From Saccharomonospora sp. NB11 (GTDB taxonomy: Bacteria > Actinomycetota > Actinomycetes > Mycobacteriales > Pseudonocardiaceae): a stretch of 64,000 nucleotides of DNA. The DNA is taken from positions 248,001 to 312,000 of the forward strand of contig NZ_JACBJG010000005.1 of NCBI RefSeq assembly GCF_015910535.1. The letters run 5' to 3'. The translations under genes and the position numbers were made by a program. Below are positions 17,533-26,691 of the stretch, one piece after another. How positions within the stretch are numbered: position 1 is the first letter of the stretch; each line of letters opens with the position of its first letter. The notes below the pieces were generated by a model. That model ran no database searches and was not told where the DNA came from. It saw only the letters and a program-made list of their open reading frames with translations.

Positions 17533-18392
17533 GTGGGGCTCACCTTCCTCGCGAGTCGCCGCGCCAGGGGCAGCGCGGTCACCAGCACGCTCGCCGCACG
17601 CACGGCGCCGTGGCGGGCCGCGAGCGTGGCCTGCAGCGGGACCATGCCGTGGATTCCGGCCTTCGTCGCCTCCCGCACCCGCCGCGCCGTCGGTTCCCGC
17701 AACGCCGCGCACTGGGCTCGGCCCACCGACGAGACGTACGTGCCGGAGAACACCGCCGTGGCAGCCCTGCGGAGTCGACCACCACCGCGCACCGCCGGAC
17801 GCTGCCTCGTCGCGAGGACGGCGGAGCCCGCCGTCGCGGCGAGGGCACCGCCCGCAATCCGGGTCGACGTGCCGTGCACCTCGCCGGTCGACAACGCGGT
17901 GACCCCGAGCGTGTGCAGTCCCAGTGCCGACGCGGCGGGCAGTGCCGCTCGCTCCCGGCCGGGCGCGCCGAGCAGCACGTCGAGTGCGCGGCAGGCCGCC
18001 ATGCCCACCGGGCCGAACGCCGTGCCCTTGACCGTGGTGTCGTAGGCCCACACGCAGGCCGCGAGGGACAGCGCCGTGCGCCACGCCCGGCGTCCGCCGC
18101 CCACCCTGGCGAGCCCGAGGCCCACCGCCGTGAGCCCGACCCCCGTGGCGAGCGCGGCGGACGCGCTCACCCGACCCGACGGGATCGGTCGTTCGGGCCG
18201 CTCCACCGCGTCGAGTTCCCGGTCTGCCCAGTCGTTCAGGGCCATGCCCGCCCAGTAGAACGCCGCCGACGCCAACGGGAGCAGCCGTGCCCGGCCCCGC
18301 AGCCGAGTACCCGCCGCCGCGGCCCCGGCCACCGTGTCGCCGACGACGGTCAGCGCGGCGGGAGCCCGCACGAGTTCGACGTAGGCGCTCAC
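17529..18392 (-). CDS. eboC: UbiA-superfamily prenyltransferase (EboC / SCO3242 family)
   Basis: The 287-residue membrane protein is rich in Ala/Leu/Val segments and has the UbiA motifs NDWADRELDAVERPERPIPS (the first Asp-rich NDxxDxxxD motif) and AYDTTVKGTAFGP (second motif region, weaker than in canonical UbiA). It should transfer a prenyl group from a polyprenyl diphosphate to a polar acceptor at the membrane. In this operon the acceptor could be a cyclitol made by the inositol-phosphate synthase encoded immediately upstream. That is inference. The GTG start overlaps the stop of the synthase (GTGA), and its own stop overlaps the TIM-EboA start. Confidence 0.88.
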   Translation of the reverse strand: MSAYVELVRAPAALTVVGDTVAGAAAAGTRLRGRARLLPLASAAFYWAGMALNDWADRELDAVERPERPIPSGRVSASAALATGVGLTAVGLGLARVGGGRRAWRTALSLAACVWAYDTTVKGTAFGPVGMAACRALDVLLGAPGRERAALPAASALGLHTLGVTALSTGEVHGTSTRIAGGALAATAGSAVLATRQRPAVRGGGRLRRAATAVFSGTYVSSVGRAQCAALREPTARRVREATKAGIHGMVPLQATLAARHGAVRAASVLVTALPLARRLARKVSPT

Positions 18393-19681
18393 AGCGTGGC
18401 CGCCCAGTCGACGAGCGCCGAGAACTGCTGGGCGAGCCGATGTTCGTCACTGCCCAACGGGTCCTTGAAGAAGAACCCGAGTTCCCCGAGCGGGCCCGTG
18501 CTACCCGCCGCGTGGGCCGCGGCCGTGAACCGCGCCAGGTCCAGCACCAACGGAGCAGCGAGCGAGGAGTCGTAGCCCGACCACGTGAACTGCAGGCTCA
18601 TGCGCGCCCCGAGGAAACCTTCGAACGACACGTGGTCCCACGCGATCTTCTGCTCGCCGAGGTCGGGCACGTTGTCGATGTGCAGGGGCGCGGTGACCTC
18701 CCTGCCGAGCAGCGTGGCCAGCCCGCGTCCCTTCGACGCGAGTTTGCTGCCCGCGTGCTCGGCGTCGGCCAACGTCATCCCGTCGCCACCACCGAGCAGG
18801 TTCGTCCCCGCCCACGACCGCACGGTGAGAGCCCGGGTGGTGAACATGGGAGCGAGCGTGGTCCGGACCAGGGTCTCGCCGGTCTTGCCGTCGGAGCCCG
18901 CGTAGGGAATGCCACGCCGGTCGGCCAACGCCGTCAACGCGGGCAGGCGCACCCCGGTCGACGGCGTGAAGTCGACGAACGGACAGTCCGCGCGCAACGC
19001 CGCGTAGGCCGCCACCGAACTGGGCGGCAGGACCGTGCGCCCCGGCACGGCCATGGCCGCCTCCAGCGCTTCGAGACTCTCGTGTTCGGGCAGGGCGGGG
19101 AAGACGGGTTCGGTGGACGACACGTTGACCACCACGACGCGGGCGAGGTCGTGCCGCCTCGCGAACGCGGTGATGTCGGACGCCAATGCTCGGGCCGCGT
19201 CGGCCTGGGTGCCCGAGTGGGTCGCGGGGTGGTAACCCGACCGCAGTTCACCATCCACATCGGACAAGGAAGGGCGAACCGCTTCGAGGACCCGGTGCGG
19301 GATCACACCCGCGTCCGCGAGCAGTTCGGCCCGCTTCTCCAGACTCGTGTCGGTGATGTCGTGCCCGCCGACGTGGAGCTCGTCCCAGTCCGGCAACGGC
19401 ACGTCCGCGAACTCCGGCAGCGCGCTGACGCAGCCGACGGCCGGAACGACCCCCGCCCGCAACGCGAGCAGGCCCGTGATCGCCGTGGTGGCGACCGACC
19501 CCCGAGCACCGATCAACCACAACCCTGTGGGCGCCATGCTGAACCAACCCCAGTCCGTGTCGTTCGCGGTGGACTCGAACCACCGCGCCTTGCCCGACCC
19601 TTTCACGCCGTTTCGCCTGATGAGCGCATCGACGCGCTCGTCGTGGCGGCTCCCGGGCGGGTGATCGTGCCGCGCCGTCAC
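18389..19681 (-). CDS. Inositol-3-phosphate synthase family NAD-dependent cyclase
   Basis: The protein has 430 residues from the GTG chosen. The Rossmann signature is GLWLIGARGSVATTA (about residues 55-69). Family motifs follow: YAGSDGKTGETLVRTTLAP, NLLGGGDG and SFEGFLGARMSLQF. Myo-inositol-phosphate synthases cyclise glucose 6-phosphate. This branch is the one that accompanies EboC in actinobacteria, and it stands where cyanobacterial clusters have EboD, a 3-dehydroquinate-synthase-like sugar phosphate cyclase. The GTG at 19681 leaves 15 bases to the upstream stop, and the extra 48 codons have about 90% G/C in third positions. The alternative ATG at 19537 (382 residues) starts just before the Rossmann motif and matches the usual family length. 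Confidence 0.82.
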   Translation of the reverse strand: MTARHDHPPGSRHDERVDALIRRNGVKGSGKARWFESTANDTDWGWFSMAPTGLWLIGARGSVATTAITGLLALRAGVVPAVGCVSALPEFADVPLPDWDELHVGGHDITDTSLEKRAELLADAGVIPHRVLEAVRPSLSDVDGELRSGYHPATHSGTQADAARALASDITAFARRHDLARVVVVNVSSTEPVFPALPEHESLEALEAAMAVPGRTVLPPSSVAAYAALRADCPFVDFTPSTGVRLPALTALADRRGIPYAGSDGKTGETLVRTTLAPMFTTRALTVRSWAGTNLLGGGDGMTLADAEHAGSKLASKGRGLATLLGREVTAPLHIDNVPDLGEQKIAWDHVSFEGFLGARMSLQFTWSGYDSSLAAPLVLDLARFTAAAHAAGSTGPLGELGFFFKDPLGSDEHRLAQQFSALVDWAATL

Positions 19682-19696
19682 CCGCCCGGGAGAGGT

Positions 19697-22600
19697 TCAC
19701 GACTCGACGGGCAACGGTGTGCTTCCGTCGACGTGGCCGGCGAGAGCGCGACCGTCTCGCACCAGCGCGTCACGTGCTCCCGCGTCGGAAGCCCGATCCG
19801 CTCGCTCCCCGAAGGCGGCGGGCGCCGGCTCCGCCTGCTGTGGCCTGTCACGGTCGAGAGCCCGCTCCGGCGCGGTCGTGTCGAGCTCGGCGATCCGGAC
19901 GTTGCGGAACCAGACGTCGTCACCGTCGCCGTGGTTCTGAAGGCCCACGAACCCACTGGTGAGGTCGCGGTTCTCGTCGGCGTTGACGAACTCGTTGATC
20001 ACCGTCCCGTTGAGGGACACCGTGATCGTCTGGTCGCGGACCACGATCTCGTAGGAGTTCCACTCCCCCGGCGGCTTCAGCGCTGCGTCGCGCGCCTCGA
20101 TGTCCGCCGACTGGAAGTCGTAGATCGCGCCCGTGGTCTTGTCCGGGTCGTCGGTGGGGTCGATCTGGATCTCGTAGCCCTCGTTCACCGCGACCCACGG
20201 GTCGTCCCCCGGGTCGGGGAAGCCGACGAACACCCCGGAGTTGTCGTCGTCGGCCATCTTCCAGTCGAGCTTGAGGCTGTAGGCGCCGAACTCCTCGCCG
20301 AACCACAGCAGCCCCATCCCGCCGACCGACCTGATCGAGCAGTCATCCTCCAGCTCGAACGAGCCAGGTCCGGCCTGGTTCCAGGCGTCGAGCGAGGACG
20401 CGGTGCCGTCGAACAGCATCCGGTAGCCCTCCTCGGGCTGGGCGGGTTCGCATTCCGAGGGCGAGGTACCGGGCGCGGCGACTCCCTCGCCGTCGACGTG
20501 CAGGACGTCCACGTCGAACAATCCTCCGCTGCCCTCTCCGCGGAACACCAGGTACAGCGGCCCCTTCTCACCCGGATCGGTGACAGGCACGGGGCCGATC
20601 TCCGTGTACTCGTCGAATCCGCCCGTGTTGGGCACGTCCACGGTGTGGATCACCGGACCGTCGACCGCGCCGATCCGCGCCTCGATCGTGCCGCCGTCGC
20701 CGCCCGACGAGACGCGGTAGGTCACGCCGTCGACGCCGGTCAGATCGGCCGGGTCGAGCGCGATCCAGTCGCCGTCGTCGATGTGGCCGATGCGCTTGCC
20801 ACCACTGGCGCCCTCGGCCTCGACGACCTCGACACCCTCGTGCTCGGTGAAGAACTCCGCCTGCTTGATCTTCGGCTGCAGGACGACCTCGTCCGACCCT
20901 TCGAGCGCGGGCACGTCACCGGCACCGGTGTCGGTGTAGCTCGCGTTGACGACCCCGAAGATGTCCGCGTCGAGCCCATGCCCCTCGTCGGCAGGGGTCT
21001 CGATGGTTCCGTCGCACCCGGTCGCCCTCGACAACGGGTGACCGTGGTTGTCGTGGCCGAGGATGTACTCAACGGTGACCTTCGAGCAGTCGATCTCGCC
21101 GTCCTCCGGGTCCGTGACGGTCACGCGGAACGGCACGCTGTCACCGAAGCCGAAGAACCCGCCGTTCACCGGCGCCTCGATCGTCACCGTCGGAGCGGTG
21201 TTGCCGACCGTCACCACCACGCTCGCGCTGCCGGTGAGACCGCCGGAGTCGGTCACCGCGAGCCGGGCGCTGTACTGCCCATCCTGCTCGTAGACGTGGG
21301 TCACCGGACCGGCCTCGGTCGAGTCGGTCTCCCCGTCACCGTCGAAGTCCCAGGCGTAGGAGAGTTCGTCACCGTCACCGTCCTCGGTCCCCGACGGGTC
21401 GAACGTCACCTCCAGGGGCGCCTGCCCCGACGTCACGTCGGCCGACAGCGACACCTGCGGCGTGCGGTTGCCCTTCGTGTAGTCGATGCGGTAGACCGCC
21501 GAGTCGGCCGCGCCACCGAAGTAGCCGCTGCCGTAGTCCAGCACGTACAACGAGCCGTCGGGCCCGAACTCGATGTTCATCGGCCGCGTCAACTGCATGG
21601 AGTCGAAGAACGGCTCGATCGCGCCCGGCTCGCCGTTCTCCCCGATCTCGATCGTCTTGATCCAGCCGCGGTCCCATTCGTAGGCGAAGTTCTTGCCGTC
21701 GTAGTACTCGGGGAACTTCGTGTCGACGTCGAGGTCGGCGTCGAAGCGGTACACCGGGCCGCCCATCGGCGACTCGCCGCCGGTGCCGAACTCGGGCACC
21801 GAACCACCGTCGTAGGGAATCCACGCGGGCTGCACGGGCGGCAGCTCCGTGAGACCGGTGTTGTTCGGGCTGTCGTTGACGGGAGCGTCGCAGTCGAACG
21901 CCTCGCCGGACGTGCCGGTCGCGAAGTCGTGGTCGACGTAGGGTTCGTTGTCGCCCACGCAGTACGGCCAGCCGAAGTTGCCGGGCTCCTTGACGAGGTT
22001 GAACTCCACCATGCCCGCCGGGCCGCGGTTCGGGTCCGCCGCGCCCGCGTCGGGACCGTAGTCACCGACGTAGAGCCACCCGGTCTCCTTGTCGACCGCG
22101 AACCGGAACGGGTTGCGGAAGCCCATCGCGTAGATCTCGGGCCGGGTCTTCTCCGTCCCCGGCGCGAACAGGTTGCCCTCGGGGATCGTGTAGCTGCCGT
22201 CCTCCTGCACCGTGATACGCAGGATCTTGCCGCGCAGGTCGTTGGTGTTGCCCGAGGTGCGCTGCGCGTCGAACGCGGGGTTGCGGTCGGCTCGCTCGTC
22301 GATGGGTGTGAAACCGTCCGAGGCGAACGGGTTCGTGTCGTCGCCGGTCGACAACAGAAGGTTGCCGTCGGCGTCGAAGTCGATCTCACCACCGGCGTGG
22401 CAGCAGATGCCACGGTTGGCGGGCACCCGCAGAATCTGCTGTTCGCTGGCGAGGTCCAGCGTGCCGTCGTCGGTGAACCGGAACCGCGAGAGCTGGTTGT
22501 AGCCGTCGTACGGCGCGAAGTCCTCCGGCGAGCCGGTCTCGGGCGCGTCCCCGTCCGGCGTGTCCAGCGGCGGTGCGTAGTACAGGTAGACCCAGTGGTT

Positions 22601-23668
22601 GTCCTCGAAGTCCGGGTCGATCGCGATGCCCTGCAGACCGTCCTCGTCGTGGTTGTAGACGTCCAGCGTCGCGGCCACGGTCGTGTTGCCCTCGGGCGTG
22701 GTCACGAAGACCCGGCCGTCGCGGGAGGTGTGCAGCACGCGGCGGTCGGGCAGCACCGCCAGCGCGATCGGCTCGCCGGTCACCTCCTGCCCCTTGGCGA
22801 GGGTGATCTGGTCGAAGTCGTCGTCGGCGGGCGCGTCCCCGCCCGGGTCGGCCGAGGTGGAGCAGTCGGCGTCGGCGAGGCCCGCCGCGTACCGGATGCC
22901 ACCGGCGAGATGCGCGAGGAACTCCGGCTCGGCGAACGACTCGGCGGTGTGTCCGCCGCCGGTGTACCAGGCCCGTCCCCCGCTGTTCTCGTGGCACCAG
23001 GCGATCGGGTGGTCCTCACCCATCCCGCCGGAGCCCGCGTCGTAGCTGCTCTCGTCGAGCGTGGCGAGCACGCGGACGTGCTGCCGTGGGTTCTCGCGGT
23101 AGTTGTACCACTCGTCGGTGCGCACCCACTGTTCCGGAAGGTCCGCTGTGGACGGGTGATCGGCGTCCTCGACCGTCACCGTCGCCTCTTGGACGTGGGG
23201 GTGCGAGTCGAACCACGCACCCACGAGGTCGCCGTACCACGGCCAGTCGTACTCGGTGTCCGACGCGGCGTGCACACCCACGTACCCGCCGCCGCCCTGG
23301 ACGTAGCGCTCGAAAGCAGCCTGCTGCTCGTCGTTCAGGACGTCCCCGGTGGTGGACAACCACACCACGGCGTCGTAGCCCGCCAGGTTCTCGTCGGTGA
23401 AGGCCTCCGCGTCCTCCGTGGCGTCCACCGAGAAGTGGTGTTGCTCGCCGAGCCGTTCGACGGCCTCGATCCCCGCCGGGATCGAGTCGTGCCGGAAGCC
23501 CGCGGTCTTCGAGAAGACGAGAACGCTCGCTTCCTCGTGCTGGGCCTGCTGTTCCGCGGCGGCGACGACACCGCCCGACGCCAGGCCCGTGGTCAACGCC
23601 AACGCCGCGACACCGACTCTCCAGCCGCGTCGCGTCGTGGTCCCGCTGGTACTACTGCTTCGTTGCAC
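19697..23668 (-). CDS. Secreted multidomain sugar-active protein: ThuA + glucose/sorbosone dehydrogenase + PKD + CBM6-like + DUF1080
   Basis: The 1323-residue protein starts with a Sec-type signal peptide (basic N-terminus, then VGVAALALTTGLASGGVVAAA). Domains in order: ThuA-like (about 46-270; VLVFSKTAGFRHDS, YVGVHAASDTEYDW); a PQQ-type glucose/sorbosone dehydrogenase propeller (about 285-700; DEDGLQGIAIDPDFEDNHWV, GFRNPFRFAVD, GNFGWPYCVGD); a PKD domain (about 715-800; YAWDFDGDGETDSTE); a CBM6-like module; and a DUF1080/3-keto-disaccharide hydrolase-type domain near the C-terminus (RMLFDGTASSLDAWNQAG, NSYEIVVRDQTITVSLNG). AGGAG lies nine bases before the GTG. It probably oxidises or cleaves extracellular glycosides. 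Its position before the Ebo-like genes is unusual. Confidence 0.85.
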   Translation of the reverse strand: MQRSSSTSGTTTRRGWRVGVAALALTTGLASGGVVAAAEQQAQHEEASVLVFSKTAGFRHDSIPAGIEAVERLGEQHHFSVDATEDAEAFTDENLAGYDAVVWLSTTGDVLNDEQQAAFERYVQGGGGYVGVHAASDTEYDWPWYGDLVGAWFDSHPHVQEATVTVEDADHPSTADLPEQWVRTDEWYNYRENPRQHVRVLATLDESSYDAGSGGMGEDHPIAWCHENSGGRAWYTGGGHTAESFAEPEFLAHLAGGIRYAAGLADADCSTSADPGGDAPADDDFDQITLAKGQEVTGEPIALAVLPDRRVLHTSRDGRVFVTTPEGNTTVAATLDVYNHDEDGLQGIAIDPDFEDNHWVYLYYAPPLDTPDGDAPETGSPEDFAPYDGYNQLSRFRFTDDGTLDLASEQQILRVPANRGICCHAGGEIDFDADGNLLLSTGDDTNPFASDGFTPIDERADRNPAFDAQRTSGNTNDLRGKILRITVQEDGSYTIPEGNLFAPGTEKTRPEIYAMGFRNPFRFAVDKETGWLYVGDYGPDAGAADPNRGPAGMVEFNLVKEPGNFGWPYCVGDNEPYVDHDFATGTSGEAFDCDAPVNDSPNNTGLTELPPVQPAWIPYDGGSVPEFGTGGESPMGGPVYRFDADLDVDTKFPEYYDGKNFAYEWDRGWIKTIEIGENGEPGAIEPFFDSMQLTRPMNIEFGPDGSLYVLDYGSGYFGGAADSAVYRIDYTKGNRTPQVSLSADVTSGQAPLEVTFDPSGTEDGDGDELSYAWDFDGDGETDSTEAGPVTHVYEQDGQYSARLAVTDSGGLTGSASVVVTVGNTAPTVTIEAPVNGGFFGFGDSVPFRVTVTDPEDGEIDCSKVTVEYILGHDNHGHPLSRATGCDGTIETPADEGHGLDADIFGVVNASYTDTGAGDVPALEGSDEVVLQPKIKQAEFFTEHEGVEVVEAEGASGGKRIGHIDDGDWIALDPADLTGVDGVTYRVSSGGDGGTIEARIGAVDGPVIHTVDVPNTGGFDEYTEIGPVPVTDPGEKGPLYLVFRGEGSGGLFDVDVLHVDGEGVAAPGTSPSECEPAQPEEGYRMLFDGTASSLDAWNQAGPGSFELEDDCSIRSVGGMGLLWFGEEFGAYSLKLDWKMADDDNSGVFVGFPDPGDDPWVAVNEGYEIQIDPTDDPDKTTGAIYDFQSADIEARDAALKPPGEWNSYEIVVRDQTITVSLNGTVINEFVNADENRDLTSGFVGLQNHGDGDDVWFRNVRIAELDTTAPERALDRDRPQQAEPAPAAFGERADRASDAGARDALVRDGRALAGHVDGSTPLPVES

Positions 23669-23711
23669 TGGTACCTACTCCTCGTCCCCCAACACGTGGG
23701 ACCCGTGCCGA

Positions 23712-24878
23712 CTACACCTTCACGAAACTCGATCCGTTCTCCGCACTGCGTTCGACCGCCGCCAGCACGCGCTGCACGCGCAGCCCGTCGGCGAAACTCG
23801 GCTCCGGTGGCGTGCCCGACTCGATCGCGGTGAGCAGGTCCGCGAGCTCGTGGGTGAACGTGTGCTCGTACCCGAGCACGTGTCCCGGCGGCCACCAGGC
23901 GCCGACGTAGGGATGGGTGGGTTCGGTGACGACGATGCGCCGGAATCCCTCGGTCTCCGGTGCGTCGGCGCCGTCGTGGAACCACAGCTCGTTCATGGAC
24001 TCGAAGTCGAAGGCCAGGCTGCCTCGCGAGCCGTTGACCTCGATCCGCATCGCGTTCTTCCTGCCCAGCGCGTATCGGGTCGCCTCGAAGCTGCCCACCG
24101 CGCCGCCCGAGAACCGGGCCGTGAACAACGCGCAGTCGTCGACCGTGACGTCCTCCAGGCCGCCTGCGGTGTCGGACGGCCGCTGCCGCACGAACGTCTC
24201 CGTCAACCCCGACACACCCGTGATCGTCTGGCCGGTGACGAACTGTGAGGCGTCGATGATGTGCGCGCCGATGTCGCCCAGCGATCCGGACCCGGCCTGC
24301 TCCCTGCGCAGCCGCCACGTCATCGGTGCCGCGGCGTCGGCGAGCCAGTCCTGCAGGTAGGCCGCCCGCACGTGGCGGATCTCGCCCAACCGCCCCTCGG
24401 CGACCAACCGGCGGGCCAGCGCGAGCGCCGGGACCCTGCGGTAGTTGAAGGCGACCATCGAGAACACGCCGCGCTCACGAGCCTGCTCGGCGGCCCGCAC
24501 CATGCGCTCGGCCTCGTCGACCGTGTTGGCCAGCGGCTTCTCGCACAACACGTGCTTGCCGGCCTCCAGCGCGGCGATCGCGATCTCGGCGTGCGTGTCG
24601 CCCGGCGTGCAGATGTCCACGAGGTCCACGTCGTCGCGTCGCACGAGCTCTCGCCAGTCGGTGCTGGACTCCGCCCAACCCATCCGCTGCGCCGCCTGCG
24701 CGGTCCGTTCCGGGTCCCGACCGCCGAGGACGACCATGGTCGGCGACCGGGGGACGTCGAAGAAGCGCGCCACGCTCCGCCACGCCTGCGAGTGCACGGC
24801 ACCCATGAACGCGTGGCCCACCATGGCGACCCGCAGTTCGGGTCGCCTGCCGTCGTTGCTGTTCGTCTGTTCAGTCAC
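23712..24878 (-). CDS. Gfo/Idh/MocA family NAD(P)-dependent sugar oxidoreductase
   Basis: This 388-residue oxidoreductase has an N-terminal Rossmann domain (RVAMVGHAFMGAVHS, VDLVDICTPGDTHAEIA) and the family motif HVLCEKPLANTVDEAE with the catalytic Lys. The C-terminal alpha/beta domain includes GSLGDIGAHIIDASQFV, whose Asp and His match the second catalytic positions. Family members oxidise a ring or side-chain hydroxyl of a sugar or inositol, or reduce 3-keto-glycosides. It is the first gene of the operon, 43 bases before the large secreted protein. A TATAAG -10-like hexamer lies about 80 bases upstream (complement of 24963-24968) without a clear -35. The Rossmann motif GxGxxG is altered to GHAFMG. 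Confidence 0.87.
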   Translation of the reverse strand: MTEQTNSNDGRRPELRVAMVGHAFMGAVHSQAWRSVARFFDVPRSPTMVVLGGRDPERTAQAAQRMGWAESSTDWRELVRRDDVDLVDICTPGDTHAEIAIAALEAGKHVLCEKPLANTVDEAERMVRAAEQARERGVFSMVAFNYRRVPALALARRLVAEGRLGEIRHVRAAYLQDWLADAAAPMTWRLRREQAGSGSLGDIGAHIIDASQFVTGQTITGVSGLTETFVRQRPSDTAGGLEDVTVDDCALFTARFSGGAVGSFEATRYALGRKNAMRIEVNGSRGSLAFDFESMNELWFHDGADAPETEGFRRIVVTEPTHPYVGAWWPPGHVLGYEHTFTHELADLLTAIESGTPPEPSFADGLRVQRVLAAVERSAENGSSFVKV

Positions 24879-25089
24879 GAGTCGAAACCCACCACGTTCG
24901 CTTGATCCGCGGCGGAGGCGAGTCGGGGCGACGCACTCACTTGGCCGCTCGCCGCGTGCAGACTTATATCCACATCAGCCCCACTTTCTTCTCTGGCATG
25001 CAAAAGTAGGGCGACGACGGTGCAAGCGTCAAGCGTCCAGTCGGGAAGTCAGGCGGGAGTGGTAGCCGAAACAGCCGGTGACCAGCAGG

Positions 25090-26568
25090 TCACCACCACT
25101 TGAAAGTCATGTGCCGGAACGAGGGCCACAGCTCGGCCCACGACGCGGTCCGGCCCTCACACAGCCAGATGGGCGCACCCTGGTTGTCGTTGTTCACCTC
25201 GTGGCCGTTGTCCACGGTGCCCAACAACGTCACGCGCTCGAAGAACGTCGCGAGCTTCTCCCGATCGCCGCCGACGAACAGCGTCAGCGGAGCGTCCTCG
25301 GGCGGGGCTCCGAAGTACCAGTAACCCCGACCCCCACTGTGCGCCTCGGGCAGCGACGGAGCGAACTTCTCGATCGCGGCCGCCTGCCAGTAGGTCTCGG
25401 TGACGATGGTGGTCGCCGCCTGCTGCTCGGGGTCGAGGCCCGCGTACGCCGACGCGACATTGGCCGCGACCTGCGGCCACCCGAACTCCTCCAGCTCCAT
25501 GTTCATCGGGTCGTACGGTTCCCCCGCGTACGCCGAGATCGGTTTGACCGGCAACCAGCTCACCGCCACCAGGGCCGACACCGCGTAAGCCACCACCACG
25601 GCGGGCCGCCACCGCGCCGTGAGGACCCGGTCCAGCTCGACCGCCGACGCGGCGAAACACAGCGCGAACATCCCGCCGACGTAGTAGGGCCTGCCCGACG
25701 ACAACCAGAACACGGCCGTCACCCCGAGCACGGTGAGGCCCAGGAAGCGGTACGACCGCAGCCTCGGCGAGCGCAGCAACCACCACACCCCGAGCACCAC
25801 CAGCACGGCGCCGACGCCGTATCCGGCCTGTTCGAGCGCCATCGGCAGGAACGTCGCTCGCCCGCCCGCGTACGACACCTCGTCGGCGACGATGCGGTTC
25901 ATCTCCAGTTGCGGCCAGCCGTTGGCGACCTGCCACAACAGCGTCGGCACGCACGAGGCCACGGCGATCGCCGCACCGACCCACAGCAGCGGTCGGCGCA
26001 CGAGGTCCTTCGGCCCCACCAGCATGGACGCCAGCAGGGCGATCACCCAGAACACCGGGATGAGGAACTTGACCTGCAGGTCGACGGCCGTCACGAGGGT
26101 CGCGGCGAGCAGCACACGGTCGTCCCGCACCCGGACCCACCGCACCACCAGCCAGACGATGATCGTCCACAGGAACGCGTCGACCATGTGGGTGGCGAGA
26201 ATGTGGCCCGCACCTGCCAGTAGGAACGGCGAGCACGCGTAGGCCCCGGCCGCCATCACCTGCGCCCGAGTGCCACCCCGGAGTTCCCGCGCCGTCAGGG
26301 CTGCCACGACGACCCCGACACCGGTGAACAGCACCGCGGGAAGCCGGAACCCCATCACGGAATCCGGGAAGAGACTGTCCATCAGCAACGCCAGCAGCGG
26401 CAACAGCGGCGGCTGATCGGCGTAACCCCAGTCGAGATGGCGGCCCGCGGCAATGAAGTACAACTCGTCGCCGTGGTAGCCGTACCGGTCACCGAAAGCC
26501 AGCAGCACCACCATGGCGGCGCAGGCCACGAGACACACCGGAAGCCGGGCGAAGCGCGGGACGGCCAT
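25090..26568 (-). CDS. GT39/ArnT-like membrane glycosyltransferase (dolichyl-phosphate-mannose type)
   Basis: The 492-residue integral membrane protein has about ten hydrophobic segments and a soluble C-terminal part. The first loop reads GYHGDELYFIAAGRHLDWGY, with the acidic Asp-Glu pair conserved in the GT-C family (PMT/ArnT). The family transfers a sugar from a polyprenyl phosphate carrier on the outer face of the membrane. The start was taken at the ATG at 26568, directly before the first hydrophobic segment; the frame extends to a GTG at 26598. An inverted repeat (GGTGACC-AGCA-GGTCACC, 25077-25094) overlaps its stop. It appears monocistronic. Confidence 0.82.
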   Translation of the reverse strand: MAVPRFARLPVCLVACAAMVVLLAFGDRYGYHGDELYFIAAGRHLDWGYADQPPLLPLLALLMDSLFPDSVMGFRLPAVLFTGVGVVVAALTARELRGGTRAQVMAAGAYACSPFLLAGAGHILATHMVDAFLWTIIVWLVVRWVRVRDDRVLLAATLVTAVDLQVKFLIPVFWVIALLASMLVGPKDLVRRPLLWVGAAIAVASCVPTLLWQVANGWPQLEMNRIVADEVSYAGGRATFLPMALEQAGYGVGAVLVVLGVWWLLRSPRLRSYRFLGLTVLGVTAVFWLSSGRPYYVGGMFALCFAASAVELDRVLTARWRPAVVVAYAVSALVAVSWLPVKPISAYAGEPYDPMNMELEEFGWPQVAANVASAYAGLDPEQQAATTIVTETYWQAAAIEKFAPSLPEAHSGGRGYWYFGAPPEDAPLTLFVGGDREKLATFFERVTLLGTVDNGHEVNNDNQGAPIWLCEGRTASWAELWPSFRHMTFKWW

Positions 26569-26691
26569 AGACGCAAACCTTAAGGGACGAGACCACACGG
26601 ATCAGTAGTGATCTTTACCCACCCGCGCGCGACGGTGACTAGCCCGTTCGGACGTTTCGACGTGCTCCACGCGGATACGCCACCCGCGTAC

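Noticed and set aside
19566-19586. A tRNA T-arm-like hairpin (TTCGAGT loop, 7-base-pair stem) on the complement strand
   Set aside because: No matching acceptor stem, D-arm or anticodon arm is present within 100 bases, and the stretch reads as in-frame coding sequence.
18287-23833. An open frame of more than 1,800 codons on the + strand
   Set aside because: It lies opposite the cyclase, the multidomain secreted protein and others, has no recognisable domain, and is explained by high-GC codon use on the complement strand leaving few stops.
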